DNA from: Geomesophilobacter sediminis
Lineage (GTDB): Bacteria > Desulfobacterota > Desulfuromonadia > Geobacterales > Geobacteraceae
Reading direction: 5' to 3'
DNA: 64,000 nucleotides
Assembly (NCBI RefSeq): GCF_016458275.1
Contig: NZ_JAEMHM010000009.1
Coordinates: 124,001-188,000 of the forward strand
Shown one piece after another: positions 9,243 through 20,328 of this stretch; positions within the stretch are counted from its first letter, which is position 1, and every line of letters starts with the position of its first letter. The notes under the pieces were generated by a model that worked only from the letters and a program-made list of their open reading frames with translations, ran no database searches and was not told the DNA's origin. A program made the translations under genes and the position numbers.

Positions 9243-10238
9243 ATGTCGGGGAACGGACCCTCAACCTGCTGTAGCCGCCGCAACTTCCTTACCGGGCTCG
9301 GCACCCTCCTCCTTTTGCCGCTCTTTGCCGGCTGTAGCCGACGTTCCCCCTTGCGCGTCGCCGCTCATCTTTGGCCCGGCTACGAACCGCTCTTCCTCGC
9401 CCAGCGGGAAGGGTGGTTGTCCCGAGCCGACGTCGTATTTCTCGAGACTGCTTCGGCGACCATGTCGCTTGAGGAGTTGAAGGAAGGACGGGCGGACGCC
9501 GCCTGCCTGACCCTGGATGAAATGCTCCGTGGCAGAGGCTACGGGATTCCCCTTACCGCGGTTACGGTATTCGACGTCTCGGCCGGGGCAGACGCGGTAC
9601 TGGCAGGGCCCGGCATTGGGGAGCTGAAGGACCTGGCGGGCCGGCGGGTCGCGGTGGAGGAAGGTGCGCTCGGGGCCTACGTCCTGGCGATGCTGCTCCA
9701 GCAATCCGGTTTGCGCCGGGAGCAGCTTCGCGTCATCTCCTGCCCAGGCGACACGCATCGGGACGCTTGGCAACGCCACGAGTTCGACGCCGTCATTACC
9801 TACGAACCTACAGCCACCCTGCTTGAGAATGCGGGAATGCACCGGATTTTCGACAGCCGCCGTCTTCCCGGAGCCATCGTGGACGTGCTCGCGGTCCGCA
9901 GTAACCTGCTGCACTCCCAAGCCGCCGCAATAAAGCACCTCCTCGTCGGATATTTCCGTGCCCAGTCCCACTTGAAGCACAATCCCCAGGACGCCGCCTA
10001 CCGCATGGCAGGCCACCTGAAGCTCCCAGCCGAAGAGCTCCTCGCCAGCTTCAAGGGGCTGGAACTCCCCGGTCTGCAGGCGAACCGCCTGTACCTATCG
10101 GGCAAGGAACCGCTGTTGGCGGCCTCGGCACGGTCGATGATGAAGGTGATGCTGGCCGCGGGGCTGCTCAAAGTTGTGGACCCGCTGCAGCAGCTTGCCA
10201 GCAGCGCTTTTCTGCCATCGGAAGAGGTGTGGCCATGA
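9243..10238 (+). CDS. NMT1/THI5-like periplasmic substrate-binding lipoprotein
   Basis: Extracytoplasmic solute-binding protein of 331 residues. The N-terminus combines a twin-arginine-like SRRNFLTGLG with a lipobox LFAGC, so it should be a membrane-anchored lipoprotein. The fold is of the nitrate/taurine/thiamine-precursor type (VAAHLWPGYEPLFLAQREGW, then LKDLAGRRVAVEEGALGAYV). No ABC permease or ATPase is adjacent. Instead its stop overlaps the start of a hybrid kinase by four bases (ATGA at 10235). It probably presents a ligand to that kinase rather than feeding a transporter. AGGAGG precedes the ATG. Confidence 0.88.
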   Translation: MSGNGPSTCCSRRNFLTGLGTLLLLPLFAGCSRRSPLRVAAHLWPGYEPLFLAQREGWLSRADVVFLETASATMSLEELKEGRADAACLTLDEMLRGRGYGIPLTAVTVFDVSAGADAVLAGPGIGELKDLAGRRVAVEEGALGAYVLAMLLQQSGLRREQLRVISCPGDTHRDAWQRHEFDAVITYEPTATLLENAGMHRIFDSRRLPGAIVDVLAVRSNLLHSQAAAIKHLLVGYFRAQSHLKHNPQDAAYRMAGHLKLPAEELLASFKGLELPGLQANRLYLSGKEPLLAASARSMMKVMLAAGLLKVVDPLQQLASSAFLPSEEVWP

Positions 10239-13200
10239 TCCGTATCCGGTCGACCGCCGCCGCACTGCTGTTTCTCGTGCTGGCAGGTATCGCTGAAGCT
10301 AGCGCCGCTCCGGCAAACGAACTCACCCTTGGCGTGCTCGCCATCCGCGAGAAATCCGGATTACAGCAACCCTGGCAGCCGCTGGCCGACCTCCTCACCG
10401 AAAAACTCCCGGGATACGCGGTGCGTTTGACCCTATTGGACCATCAGGAGATGATCACCGCCCTCCAGCGTCACGAACTCGATTTCGTACTCACCAACCC
10501 GTCGCAATACATCTTCTTCCGGGAGCGGTTCGGTTTTGCCGGGCTACTTGCCTCGGTGATCACCGTAGCGGGAGACCAGCGGCTAAGATCCTTCGGCGGG
10601 GTCATCTTCACCCGCGCTGATCGAACCGACATCAAGAGCCTCGCCGACATCAGCGGCAAGAAGATTGCCTGCGTCAACAGCCGGACCTCCGCCTTTGGCG
10701 GGTACCAGATGCAGCTTTTGGAGCTCCGGCATGCCGGGCTTCAGCCGCCGCCCCGTGAACTGCTGCTGGACACCGGGACACCGCATGATCGCGTGATCCA
10801 GGCGGTATTGGACCGACGCGCGGAGGTCGGCTTTGTCCGCACCGGCATCATCGAGCAGATGGCCCGGGAAGGAAAAGTCGATCCGAAGCGGCTGAAGGTC
10901 CTCAACCGCCAGGAGCTCATCGGGTACCCGTATCTGTGCTCCACGCGCCTTTACCCCGAGTGGGCCTTCATCGCCCTGCCCCACGTGGACGACCGACTCG
11001 CCGCCAAAGTCGCGGCGATCCTGCTCGGGATGGAGCACGGTCTCCCCAGGATGCGCGCCGCCGGTATCTACGGGTTCACCCCCCCCGCCGATTACGAGCC
11101 GGTAGAACGGCTGCTGCGGGAGCTGCGCCAGCCACCCTACGACGTGGTCCCCTCCTTCACCCTGGCCGACATCTGGACGCGCTTTCCCTGGTGGCTCGCC
11201 GGGATCGGCGCCGCCGCGCTGGTCATCCTCCTGCTCGCCCTGCAGCTTTTGTTCACCAACCGCAGGCTCCGAGGGGCCAAGGAGGAGTTGGCCGGCCGAC
11301 TCGAGGAGCTGACCCGCTCCGAAGATGCGCTGCGGCGCTTGAACCGGGAGCTGCGCGCGATCAGCGACTGCAACCAGGTCCTGGTGCGGGCCCAGGACGA
11401 ACAGACCCTGCTCGACGAGGTCTGCCGCATCATCTGCGCCGAGGCCGGGTACCGGATGGCCTGGGTCGGTTATGCGGAACACGACGAGTCGCGCTCGGTT
11501 CGCCCGGTGGCCTCGGGAGGCGGGGGAAACGGCTATCTCGCCACCGCCGCGATCACCTGGGGCGAAAGCGGACGCGGCCTCGGGCCGACCGGCACGGCAA
11601 TCCGCACCGGAGAAAGCGTATGCGTCCAGGATTTCATCTCCGATCCGCGGGTGGGCCCTTGGCGGGAAGATGCGCTGCAGCGAGGCTTTCGGGCTTCGGT
11701 TTCCCTGCCGCTCAAGGGTGAGGAACAGCAGGTTTTCGGCGTCCTGGTCATCTATTCCCCCGAGCCCAACTCCTTCAACCCGGAAGAGGTGCGCCTTTTG
11801 GAGGAGCTCGCCGGCGATCTCGCCTTCGGCATCACAACGCTGCGCCTGCGCACCTCGCGCCGTCAGGCCGACGCTGACCTGCAGGCGAGCGAAGAGCGGT
11901 TTCGCAAGCTGAGCGAGTCCTCCCCGATCGGGATCTACGAGACCGACGCGGCGGGCCGGGCCCTCTACCTGAACGACAAGTGGTGCGAGATGGCCGGTCT
12001 CCCGCGCGAGGAGGCGCTCGGTACCGGATGGGCGAAGGCCTTGCACCCGGAGGACCGGGAACGGGTGCTTACCGAGTGGGGTGGCTGCGTCGAGCGCCGA
12101 TCCGCCTTCGCCAGCGAGTTCCGGTTCGTCACGCCCGGGGGAGAGCTCCGCTACATCCTGTCCCACGGAGTTCCGGTCCGCTCCGCCCAAGGGGAGGTGG
12201 TCGGCTACGTCGGCGCCAACGAGGACATCACCGAGCTCAGGCGGTCGGAGGAGGCGCTGCGCTCCAGCGAGCGGCGGCTTTCGCTCGCCTTTTCCGCCAC
12301 CGCCGATGCCATCTGGGAGTGGAACGTCCGGACCGGCGAAACCTACTACAGCCCCCGTTGGTACCAGATGCTCGGCTACGACCCGGGCGAGCTCCCCATG
12401 AAGTTTGATACCTGGAAGTCCCTTTGCCAGCCCGACGACCTCGACGTCGCCGTGGAAAAACTTGCGGCCACGCTCGCCACGCCGGACGGGACCGGCTACC
12501 ACGCCGAGTTCCGGATGCGCCACAAATCCGGCGCCTGGCTCTGGATCATGGGTCGGGGCAACGTCGTGGAGCGTGACGAAAACGGGCAGCCGCTCACGGT
12601 CAGCGGGACCAACACCGACATCACCGAAAGGAAAAACCTCGAGGCACAGCTGCACCAGTCGCAGAAGATGGAGTCGATCGGGCGGCTGGCCGGCGGGGTG
12701 GCGCACGATTTCAACAACATGCTGACGGTCATCGCCGGCAGCGCCGAAATCGCCAAGCTCAAGGTGTCGCCCACCGATCCGGTCTGGGAAAACCTGGACC
12801 AGATCACCAAGGCGGCGGAACGCTCCAGCCAGATCACCCGACAACTCCTGGCATTTTCCCGCAAACAGGCGATTGCCCCGAAACGCACCGACATCAACTC
12901 TTTGATCAAGGATTCGGAGAAGAACCTGGGGCGGCTGATCGGCGAGGACGTAAAGCTGACCTTCAAGCCGGGGCACGACCTCTGGCCGGTTCTGATCGAC
13001 CCGTCGCAGGTCGACCAGGTGCTGATGAACCTCTCGGTGAACGCCCGGGATGCCATGCCCAACGGCGGGTCCCTCACCATCGAAACCGGCAACGTCGCCA
13101 TCAACGAAGGTTACAGCCAGCAGCACCTCGACGCCCGGCCCGGCGAGTACGTGCAGCTGATCGTGAGCGATACCGGCTGCGGCATGGACCGGGAGACCCG

Positions 13201-13783
13201 GGAGCATATCTTCGAACCCTTTTTCACCACCAAGGCGACCGGCCATGGCACCGGCCTCGGTCTGGCCACGGTGTACGGTGCCGTGACCCAAAACGGCGGG
13301 TTCATCAACTGCTACAGCGAGATCGGCCGCGGCACCGTCTTCCGGATCTACTTCCCCCGGCTTGTCGACGAGGCCGCGCCGCGGGAAGAGGTGCCGCAGC
13401 CGGCCCCGGTCTCCGGAACCGGCACCATCCTTTTGGTCGAGGACGAGGAGGCCCTGCTGCAGATGGCGGCCCAGATGCTCGAACAGATCGGCTACACGGT
13501 AATCCAGGCCCAGTCGCCGCAGGTGGCGATCACCCTGGTGCAGCAGGAGGAGCGGCCGATCGACCTGGTGCTGACCGACGTGGTGATGCCGGCGATGAAC
13601 GGCAAGGAGATGGTGGACCGGATCCGGGAGCTGCGCCCCGGGATCCGGGTCCTGTTCATGTCCGGCTACACCTCCGACATCCTGGCCCAGCGCGGGATCT
13701 CCGAGGAGGGGGCGCAGTTCATCCAGAAACCCCTGGGGATGCAGCAGCTCAGCGAAAAGGTGAAGGCGATGCTGACCGCCTAG
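10235..13783 (+). CDS. Hybrid histidine kinase with PhnD-like periplasmic sensor domain
   Basis: Membrane sensor kinase of 1182 residues. In order: signal peptide (1-26), phosphonate/PhnD-type binding domain (about 30-300, with LTNPSQYIFFRERFGF and SLADISGKKIACVNS), one TM helix (about 317-340), GAF (370-538), PAS (552-667), PAS/PAC (678-800), HisKA with VAHDFNNML (phospho-His near 824), HATPase (925-1042, GTGLGLATV) and a C-terminal receiver (1063-1180, Asp in LVLTDVVMPAMNG). An in-frame GTG lies two codons upstream. The ATG with AGAGG is preferred. It is translationally coupled to the binding lipoprotein at 9243, and the two probably sense one ligand. No output regulator is next to it. Confidence 0.93.
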   Translation: MIRIRSTAAALLFLVLAGIAEASAAPANELTLGVLAIREKSGLQQPWQPLADLLTEKLPGYAVRLTLLDHQEMITALQRHELDFVLTNPSQYIFFRERFGFAGLLASVITVAGDQRLRSFGGVIFTRADRTDIKSLADISGKKIACVNSRTSAFGGYQMQLLELRHAGLQPPPRELLLDTGTPHDRVIQAVLDRRAEVGFVRTGIIEQMAREGKVDPKRLKVLNRQELIGYPYLCSTRLYPEWAFIALPHVDDRLAAKVAAILLGMEHGLPRMRAAGIYGFTPPADYEPVERLLRELRQPPYDVVPSFTLADIWTRFPWWLAGIGAAALVILLLALQLLFTNRRLRGAKEELAGRLEELTRSEDALRRLNRELRAISDCNQVLVRAQDEQTLLDEVCRIICAEAGYRMAWVGYAEHDESRSVRPVASGGGGNGYLATAAITWGESGRGLGPTGTAIRTGESVCVQDFISDPRVGPWREDALQRGFRASVSLPLKGEEQQVFGVLVIYSPEPNSFNPEEVRLLEELAGDLAFGITTLRLRTSRRQADADLQASEERFRKLSESSPIGIYETDAAGRALYLNDKWCEMAGLPREEALGTGWAKALHPEDRERVLTEWGGCVERRSAFASEFRFVTPGGELRYILSHGVPVRSAQGEVVGYVGANEDITELRRSEEALRSSERRLSLAFSATADAIWEWNVRTGETYYSPRWYQMLGYDPGELPMKFDTWKSLCQPDDLDVAVEKLAATLATPDGTGYHAEFRMRHKSGAWLWIMGRGNVVERDENGQPLTVSGTNTDITERKNLEAQLHQSQKMESIGRLAGGVAHDFNNMLTVIAGSAEIAKLKVSPTDPVWENLDQITKAAERSSQITRQLLAFSRKQAIAPKRTDINSLIKDSEKNLGRLIGEDVKLTFKPGHDLWPVLIDPSQVDQVLMNLSVNARDAMPNGGSLTIETGNVAINEGYSQQHLDARPGEYVQLIVSDTGCGMDRETREHIFEPFFTTKATGHGTGLGLATVYGAVTQNGGFINCYSEIGRGTVFRIYFPRLVDEAAPREEVPQPAPVSGTGTILLVEDEEALLQMAAQMLEQIGYTVIQAQSPQVAITLVQQEERPIDLVLTDVVMPAMNGKEMVDRIRELRPGIRVLFMSGYTSDILAQRGISEEGAQFIQKPLGMQQLSEKVKAMLTA

Positions 13784-13803
13784 GGGAGGCTCCGCGGCAA
13801 TGC

Positions 13804-13837
13804 AAAAGGGCCACGGCGTGATTGCCGTGGCCCTTTT
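13804..13837. terminator. Bidirectional terminator
   Basis: AAAAGGGCCACGGC / GCCGTGGCCCTTTT hairpin directly after the hybrid kinase and before the convergent kinase gene. T-runs are present on both strands. Confidence 0.9.
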
Positions 13838-13860
13838 CGAAATGACCGCCTACGTTTGAT

Positions 13861-13880
13861 CTCCCCTTTGGCAAAGGGGG
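13861..13880. repeat. Short palindrome CTCCCCTTTGG / CAAAGGGGG
   Basis: Member of the CCCCTTTG/CAAAGGGG family seen at five places in the window. Confidence 0.65.
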
Positions 13881-13922
13881 ACTTCACCCCCGCCTCAGGA
13901 GACCCGGACTACCGTTCACCGG

Positions 13923-15905
13923 CTACTGATTCACGGAAACGGGCTGGCGCACCGGCAGGGTGACCGTCACCCGGGTCCCCTTCCCCACCGTGCTGCGCAC
14001 GTCGATTTCCCCGTGGTGCCGCTTGATGATGCCGTAGCTCACGGTGAGCCCGAGCCCGGGCCCCTTCCCGGCCGGCTTGGTGGTGAAGAAGGGGTCGAAG
14101 ATCTTGCCCAGGTTGTGGGCGGGGATGCCGCAGCCGTTGTCCCGGATCTCGATCGCGATCCGGGGGATGTCGGCATATTTCTTCAGCTTCCGGGTGGCGA
14201 TCTCGATCTCGCCCCCTTCCGCAAGGGCGTTTTTGGCGTTTTGCAAGAGGTTCACGAACACCTCCAAAAGCTTCACGAAATCCGCCTCGACCGGGGGGAG
14301 CTCCGGTTCGATCTTCCACTGCACCTGGACCCCCATCTCGCGGTACTGCTCCCCCATGATCTCCAGGGTGTCCTTGAGCACCTGGTTCACGTCGGTGGGA
14401 GTGAAGTTGCACCGGGTCTGGGTGGTGAAGCGGCTCAAATCCTCCACCACCTTCTGGCAGCGCCGGGCCGCGCTCTCCATGCTCTCCAGGACGTCGACCT
14501 CCTCCATGAGCGACGGGACGATCGGCTGCGCCAGGGCGGAGCCCCGCAGCATCTGGATCGCGCCGAGGATGCCGGCGATCGGGTTGTTCAGCTCGTGCGA
14601 GGCTCCGGCGATGACCTCGGCCAGGGTGGTCATCTTCTCGGACTGGATCAGCTTCGCCTGCGCCTCTTTCAGGTGCCGCGTCTTCTCCTCCACCTTCTTC
14701 TCAAGCTTCAGGTTCCACTCGCGCCGCTCCGCTTCGACCCGCTTGCGCTCGGTGATGTCCCGGATGATGACCTGCGTGGCCGGTTTGCCGTGGAAGGTGA
14801 TGCTGGTTCCGCTCGCCTCGACGTCGAGGACGGTGCCGTCGCAGCAGAGGATTTTCTGTTCCAGAAGCGGCGACGCGCAGCTGGTTTCCAGCACGGTCCG
14901 GATCCGCTGGGCCACCTGCTCCCGGTAATCGGGATGGATCAGCGATAGGACCTCGACCCCGATCAGATCCTCCGGGGTGCCGGCCCGGAACAGCTTGAGC
15001 GCCTGGGTATTGGCGTAGCGGTACGTTCCTTCGCTTTGCACCAGGATCGCCTCGGGGGCGTTTTCCACCAGCTTGCGGTAGCGTTCCTCGCTTTGCTGCA
15101 GCTCCCGCTCCATGGTCTTGCGCTCGGTGATGTCCCGGAAGATCCCCCGGGTCACCTGCGGCTCCCCGTCCACGACGCAACAGTTGATGCTCCCCTCGAG
15201 GTCGACGATCCGTCCGTCCTTGGCCACGAACTGCACCTCGACGCGCGGGATGTTTTCTCCGGAGAGGATGCGCTGGAACATCAGGCTGCACCGGTTGCGG
15301 CACCCCTCGCTGATCACGTCGAAGACCTTGAGCTTGACCACTTCCGCGTCGGAGTACCCGAGGGTCTCCTTCCAGGCCCGGTTGACGTAGAGATAACGCC
15401 CGTCGGGGGCCACGCTCTGGATCAGGTCGTTCGCGTTTTCCAACAGATCGCGGTACTGCTCCTGGCTTTCGCGCAGCGATTTCTCCACCGACTTGAGCCT
15501 CGAGATGTCGACGAAGCTCTCCACCAGGTGCAGCCGCCCCCGAAGAGTCGCCCGCGCCACGGTCTTCACGATGGGGACGCATTCGCCCCGGGCGTTGAGG
15601 AGCTTGCGCTCGGCGTTGTCCAGGGTCTGTCCCAGGTCGATGATGGGGCACGGCTCCGGGTCGTCCGGGCAGACGAACCTGCGGCAGAGTTCACCGACCA
15701 CCCGCTCCCGGGGATGGCCGATCAATTCCAGTGCCTTCGGGTTCGCGTCGACGATGACATGCGTCTCCGCGTCGACGATGAAGATCCCCACCTGGGCAGT
15801 GGCGAAGACGGCCGCCAGACGCTCCCGGTTCTCTTCGAGCTCTCCCGCAACGTCGCCTATCGTTTCGATTCCGGCCACCTGGGCCTTCGCTATGGTGTTT
15901 TGCAT
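13923..15905 (-). CDS. Cytoplasmic PAS-PAS-PAS histidine kinase, candidate partner of the selB-linked regulator
   Basis: 660 residues with no signal peptide or TM helix, so a soluble sensor kinase. PAS1 (about 28-140) carries a cysteine cluster (LCRRFVCPDDPEPCPI) that could make it redox- or metal-sensitive. PAS2 is at about 145-265 and PAS3 at about 270-390, each ending in the PAC motif DITERK. HisKA has SHELNNPIAGIL (His near 438) and the HATPase has DNGCGIP and GPGLGLTVSYG. There is no receiver domain. The gene is divergent from a sigma54-type response regulator at 16782 across 876 bp that hold palindromic sites and a candidate sigma54 promoter, so the two may form a two-component pair. 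That pairing is inference. Confidence 0.9.
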   Translation of the reverse strand: MQNTIAKAQVAGIETIGDVAGELEENRERLAAVFATAQVGIFIVDAETHVIVDANPKALELIGHPRERVVGELCRRFVCPDDPEPCPIIDLGQTLDNAERKLLNARGECVPIVKTVARATLRGRLHLVESFVDISRLKSVEKSLRESQEQYRDLLENANDLIQSVAPDGRYLYVNRAWKETLGYSDAEVVKLKVFDVISEGCRNRCSLMFQRILSGENIPRVEVQFVAKDGRIVDLEGSINCCVVDGEPQVTRGIFRDITERKTMERELQQSEERYRKLVENAPEAILVQSEGTYRYANTQALKLFRAGTPEDLIGVEVLSLIHPDYREQVAQRIRTVLETSCASPLLEQKILCCDGTVLDVEASGTSITFHGKPATQVIIRDITERKRVEAERREWNLKLEKKVEEKTRHLKEAQAKLIQSEKMTTLAEVIAGASHELNNPIAGILGAIQMLRGSALAQPIVPSLMEEVDVLESMESAARRCQKVVEDLSRFTTQTRCNFTPTDVNQVLKDTLEIMGEQYREMGVQVQWKIEPELPPVEADFVKLLEVFVNLLQNAKNALAEGGEIEIATRKLKKYADIPRIAIEIRDNGCGIPAHNLGKIFDPFFTTKPAGKGPGLGLTVSYGIIKRHHGEIDVRSTVGKGTRVTVTLPVRQPVSVNQ

Positions 15906-16145
15906 CGCGGCTCCCGCTCTTTACTTTTTTCCCCCAGACAAAGGTACCGCTGGCGTAGTGGCAAAGCTCGATAGTCCCCCTTTGCGAAGGGGGATTTAGC
16001 GCTGTGGCAACCTGATCCCGAGGGGCACCGAATTCAAATCCCCCCTGCCCCCCCCTTCGCAAAGGGGGTAACTGAACGGTCTTTTGTTTGCGGGATGATC
16101 CGGCTGACGATCCGTTCTTTTCCACTGCCCGTAGTGTTTGGCGTC

Positions 16146-16162
16146 ATGCACAGATCCTGCCA
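16146..16162 (-). promoter_or_regulatory. Candidate sigma54 promoter of the PAS kinase gene
   Basis: Minus strand TGGCAGGATCTGTGCAT: GG and GC are separated by exactly 10 nt, the -24 box TGGCA is perfect and the -12 box is TGTGCA. It would give a leader of about 230 nt before the kinase ATG at 15905. The palindromic sites at 16428-16551 lie 290-410 bp upstream, a normal enhancer distance. Confidence 0.5.
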
Positions 16163-16427
16163 GCAACGGGGGATGGCGTCGGAGGAGTATTATCGATAAA
16201 AACGATATATATGCACACTGAGATCGGCGGCACGCATCATGCTTTGACGTCAACGGGAACTGGTTGCGCTGGGGCGACCAGTTCCCAGCGGGCAAAGTAG
16301 CCGTCGGCAGGGCTGGCGCGGACACGACACGCCAGCCGCCTGGAATCAGAAGGGTTTTCCGAAGTCCCCGGGGCGCGAAGCATTGAACGGAGCCGGACGG
16401 CTCCTCCCGGTGCCGATCGCACCAGTT

Positions 16428-16602
16428 GGGGCAAATCACCGAGTTACCTCCCCTCTGCTGCGACATTTGCCCCGGCTAACCTGCGACCCAGGGTTGCCGG
16501 CTTTTCGGGGACCGGAAGTGGGGCATATCACCCAATCGGGTGAAATCCCCCACCCGGTTTTCGGGGCGAGCCCCCCGCCGCCCCCCCTGCGTGAAATCCT
16601 CC
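16428..16602. promoter_or_regulatory. Cluster of GGGKSAWATCMCCC palindromic sites
   Basis: GGGGCAAATCACCG (16428-16441), GGGGCATATCACCC (16520-16533), GGGTGAAATCCCCC (16538-16551) and the weaker GCGTGAAATCCTCC (16589-16602). A degenerate reversed copy lies at 16461-16473. The same motif occurs upstream of tRNA-Sec (28429-28465) and inside a long palindrome at 22054-22083, and I found it nowhere else in the window. Probably binding sites of one regulator. Confidence 0.6.
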
Positions 16603-16635
16603 CCGGGGACTCGTCCGGGTAATGCGGAAATTAAC

Positions 16636-16665
16636 TAGACTTAAATATTGCTTTATATATATAAT
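16636..16665 (+). promoter_or_regulatory. Candidate sigma70 promoter of the regulator-selB operon
   Basis: TAGACT (16636-16641), 18 nt, then a perfect TATAAT (16660-16665) in an AT-rich patch. Transcription would start near 16672, about 110 nt before the regulator ATG. Confidence 0.5.
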
Positions 16666-16781
16666 GCCACGGTCGAATACGGCTTCCGCCCCCCTCCCGC
16701 CGCGCCTGCGATCCGCGCCGTCCGCCGCACCACGCAACGCTGCACCGGCAGCACCACCTAAGTTGCACGGAAGGTTGTCCG

Positions 16782-18260
16782 ATGAACAAGAACCGAGTCC
16801 TGGTCGTTGACGATGAAAAGCTGATCTCCTGGTCTCTCGCCGCCATGCTCAAGAAGGAAGGGTATGAGGTCGAGACCGCGGGTTCCGGTAGTGAGGCGGT
16901 GCAGAAGTTCGAGGTCTTCAAGCCGGAACTGGTGATGCTCGACATCTGTCTTCCCGACTCGAACGGGCTCGACCTGTTGAAGCGGTTCAAGGCCGGCAAC
17001 GACGACCTCTACGTCATCATGATCACCGCCTACTCCAACGCCGACTCCGCAGTGCAGGCGCTGCAAAGCGGCGCCGAAGACTTCTTCGGCAAGCCCTTCA
17101 ACGTGGACGCGGTAAAGCACGTGGTGAACAAGGCCTTCGAGAAAAGGCGCCTGAAGAAGGAAGTGGAGTTCTTCCGGGGCGAACTGCGGCGCAAGTCCGA
17201 AGAGGACAAACTGGTCGGCAACAGCCCGAAGATGATCGAGGTCTTCAAGATGATCAAGGTCTGCGCCGACGCCGACGCCAAGACGGTGCTGATCACCGGG
17301 GAGAGCGGCACCGGCAAGGAGCTCGTCGCCAAGGCGATCCACTACCACAGCGCCCGTGCCGACGCCCCCTTCATCGAGGTGAACTGCGCCGCCATCCCGG
17401 AAAACCTCCTGGAAAACGAGCTCTTCGGCCACGAAAAGGGGGCCTACACCGATGCCTCGAAAAGGCACAAGGGGGTCTTCGAGATGGCGGACGGCGGCTC
17501 GGTCTTTTTGGACGAGATCGGGGACATGCCCTTTGCCATGCAGGCGAAGATCCTCAAGGTGATCGAGACCAAGCGCTTCCGGCGCCTCGGGGGCGAGGAG
17601 GACGTCGCGGCGAACGTCCGGGTGATCACCGCGACCCACCAGAACCTGCCCGGCATGGTGCGCGACGGCAAGTTCCGCGGCGACCTCTTCTTCCGGCTCA
17701 ACGTGATGAACATCTGCCTCCCCCCGCTGCGCGAGCGCAAGGAGGACATCGAGGCGCTGGTGCAGTACTTCATCGAGACCTTGAACGAGGAGTACGGCCG
17801 GAACATCCGGGGCGCCTCGCCGGAAACCATGCAGCACCTTTTGAGTTACGACTGGCCCGGCAACGTCCGCGAGCTGCGCAACAACATCGAGCGGCTCATG
17901 ATGCTCGAACCGGAGAAGATCCTCACCGCCGAATTCCTCAGCCCCGAAATCCGGCAGGCTGCGCTCCCCCTGGCCCCCGCCCCCTCCGGGAAGGAAACCG
18001 AACCGGTCGGGATCCCCTTTTCGGGAGAGCACATCTACCTCCCCCCCACCGGCATCTCGCTGGAGGAGCTGGAAAAGCTCCTGATCCAGCTCGCCCTGCG
18101 CAAGTCCGGCGGCAACCAGACCCGCGCCGCCCGCTTCCTCAAGACCAGCCGCGACACGCTGCGCTACCGGATGAAGAAGTTCGGCCTTTCCGACCCCGGC
18201 AAGGAAGAATCCGAAAAGGATGAGCCTGACGCCAAGGCGCCCAAAGCTCGCTGGGCCTGA
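16782..18260 (+). CDS. NtrC-family response regulator immediately upstream of selB
   Basis: 492 residues: receiver (1-120, phospho-Asp in VMLDICLPDSNGLDLL), AAA+ domain (about 140-380, Walker A GESGTGKE, Walker B FLDEIGDMP) and Fis-type HTH (SGGNQTRAARFLKTSRDTLR). The loop that contacts sigma54 reads GAYTDA where most activators have GAFTGA. The Gly-to-Asp change is notable, because it may alter sigma54 contact. GGAAGG precedes the ATG. selB starts 30 nt after its stop, so the two are very likely cotranscribed. This raises the possibility that it controls selenocysteine decoding genes or selenoprotein genes. The divergent PAS kinase is the likely phosphodonor. Confidence 0.92.
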   Translation: MNKNRVLVVDDEKLISWSLAAMLKKEGYEVETAGSGSEAVQKFEVFKPELVMLDICLPDSNGLDLLKRFKAGNDDLYVIMITAYSNADSAVQALQSGAEDFFGKPFNVDAVKHVVNKAFEKRRLKKEVEFFRGELRRKSEEDKLVGNSPKMIEVFKMIKVCADADAKTVLITGESGTGKELVAKAIHYHSARADAPFIEVNCAAIPENLLENELFGHEKGAYTDASKRHKGVFEMADGGSVFLDEIGDMPFAMQAKILKVIETKRFRRLGGEEDVAANVRVITATHQNLPGMVRDGKFRGDLFFRLNVMNICLPPLRERKEDIEALVQYFIETLNEEYGRNIRGASPETMQHLLSYDWPGNVRELRNNIERLMMLEPEKILTAEFLSPEIRQAALPLAPAPSGKETEPVGIPFSGEHIYLPPTGISLEELEKLLIQLALRKSGGNQTRAARFLKTSRDTLRYRMKKFGLSDPGKEESEKDEPDAKAPKARWA

Positions 18261-18290
18261 CTCGTCCTACCTCACCCCTAGGAGCACCCG

Positions 18291-20204
<1,914 letters not shown>

Positions 20205-20221
20205 CGGCCGCGCCGCCCGCG

Positions 20222-20260
20222 CCGGACTGATCGGACTGATCGGACTGATCCGGACTGGCC
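20222..20260. repeat. Short tandem repeat of ACTGATCGG
   Basis: Three near-perfect copies of a 9-10 bp unit (GGACTGATC) followed by a diverged fourth (CGGACTGG), between the convergent selB and isomerase genes. No function is evident. No strong terminator was found in this 124-bp gap. Confidence 0.6.
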
Positions 20261-20328
20261 GAGCACGCCCCGCCGCCAGGACAAGGTGGCCGGAGGTTCC
20301 CCCCTGGCCCCTACCTAGCCCCTAGCTC

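Larger units (their letters stand above)
15906..16781. other. 876-bp regulatory intergenic region between the kinase and the regulator-selB operon
   Basis: It holds, left to right, two CCCCCTTTGC-type palindromes (15975-15993, 16051-16069), a leftward sigma54-like promoter (16146-16162), a run of GGGGCAAATCACC-type sites (16428-16602), a GC-rich stretch and a rightward sigma70-like promoter (16636-16665). I see no convincing coding sequence in it. Confidence 0.6.

Noticed and set aside
8981-9304. Minus-strand 107-residue ORF with a protein-like stretch (GFENYNLPMVVPWF)
   Set aside because: It overlaps the start of the binding-protein gene, lacks a ribosome site and has no recognisable family. 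Could be a decayed remnant; not supported.
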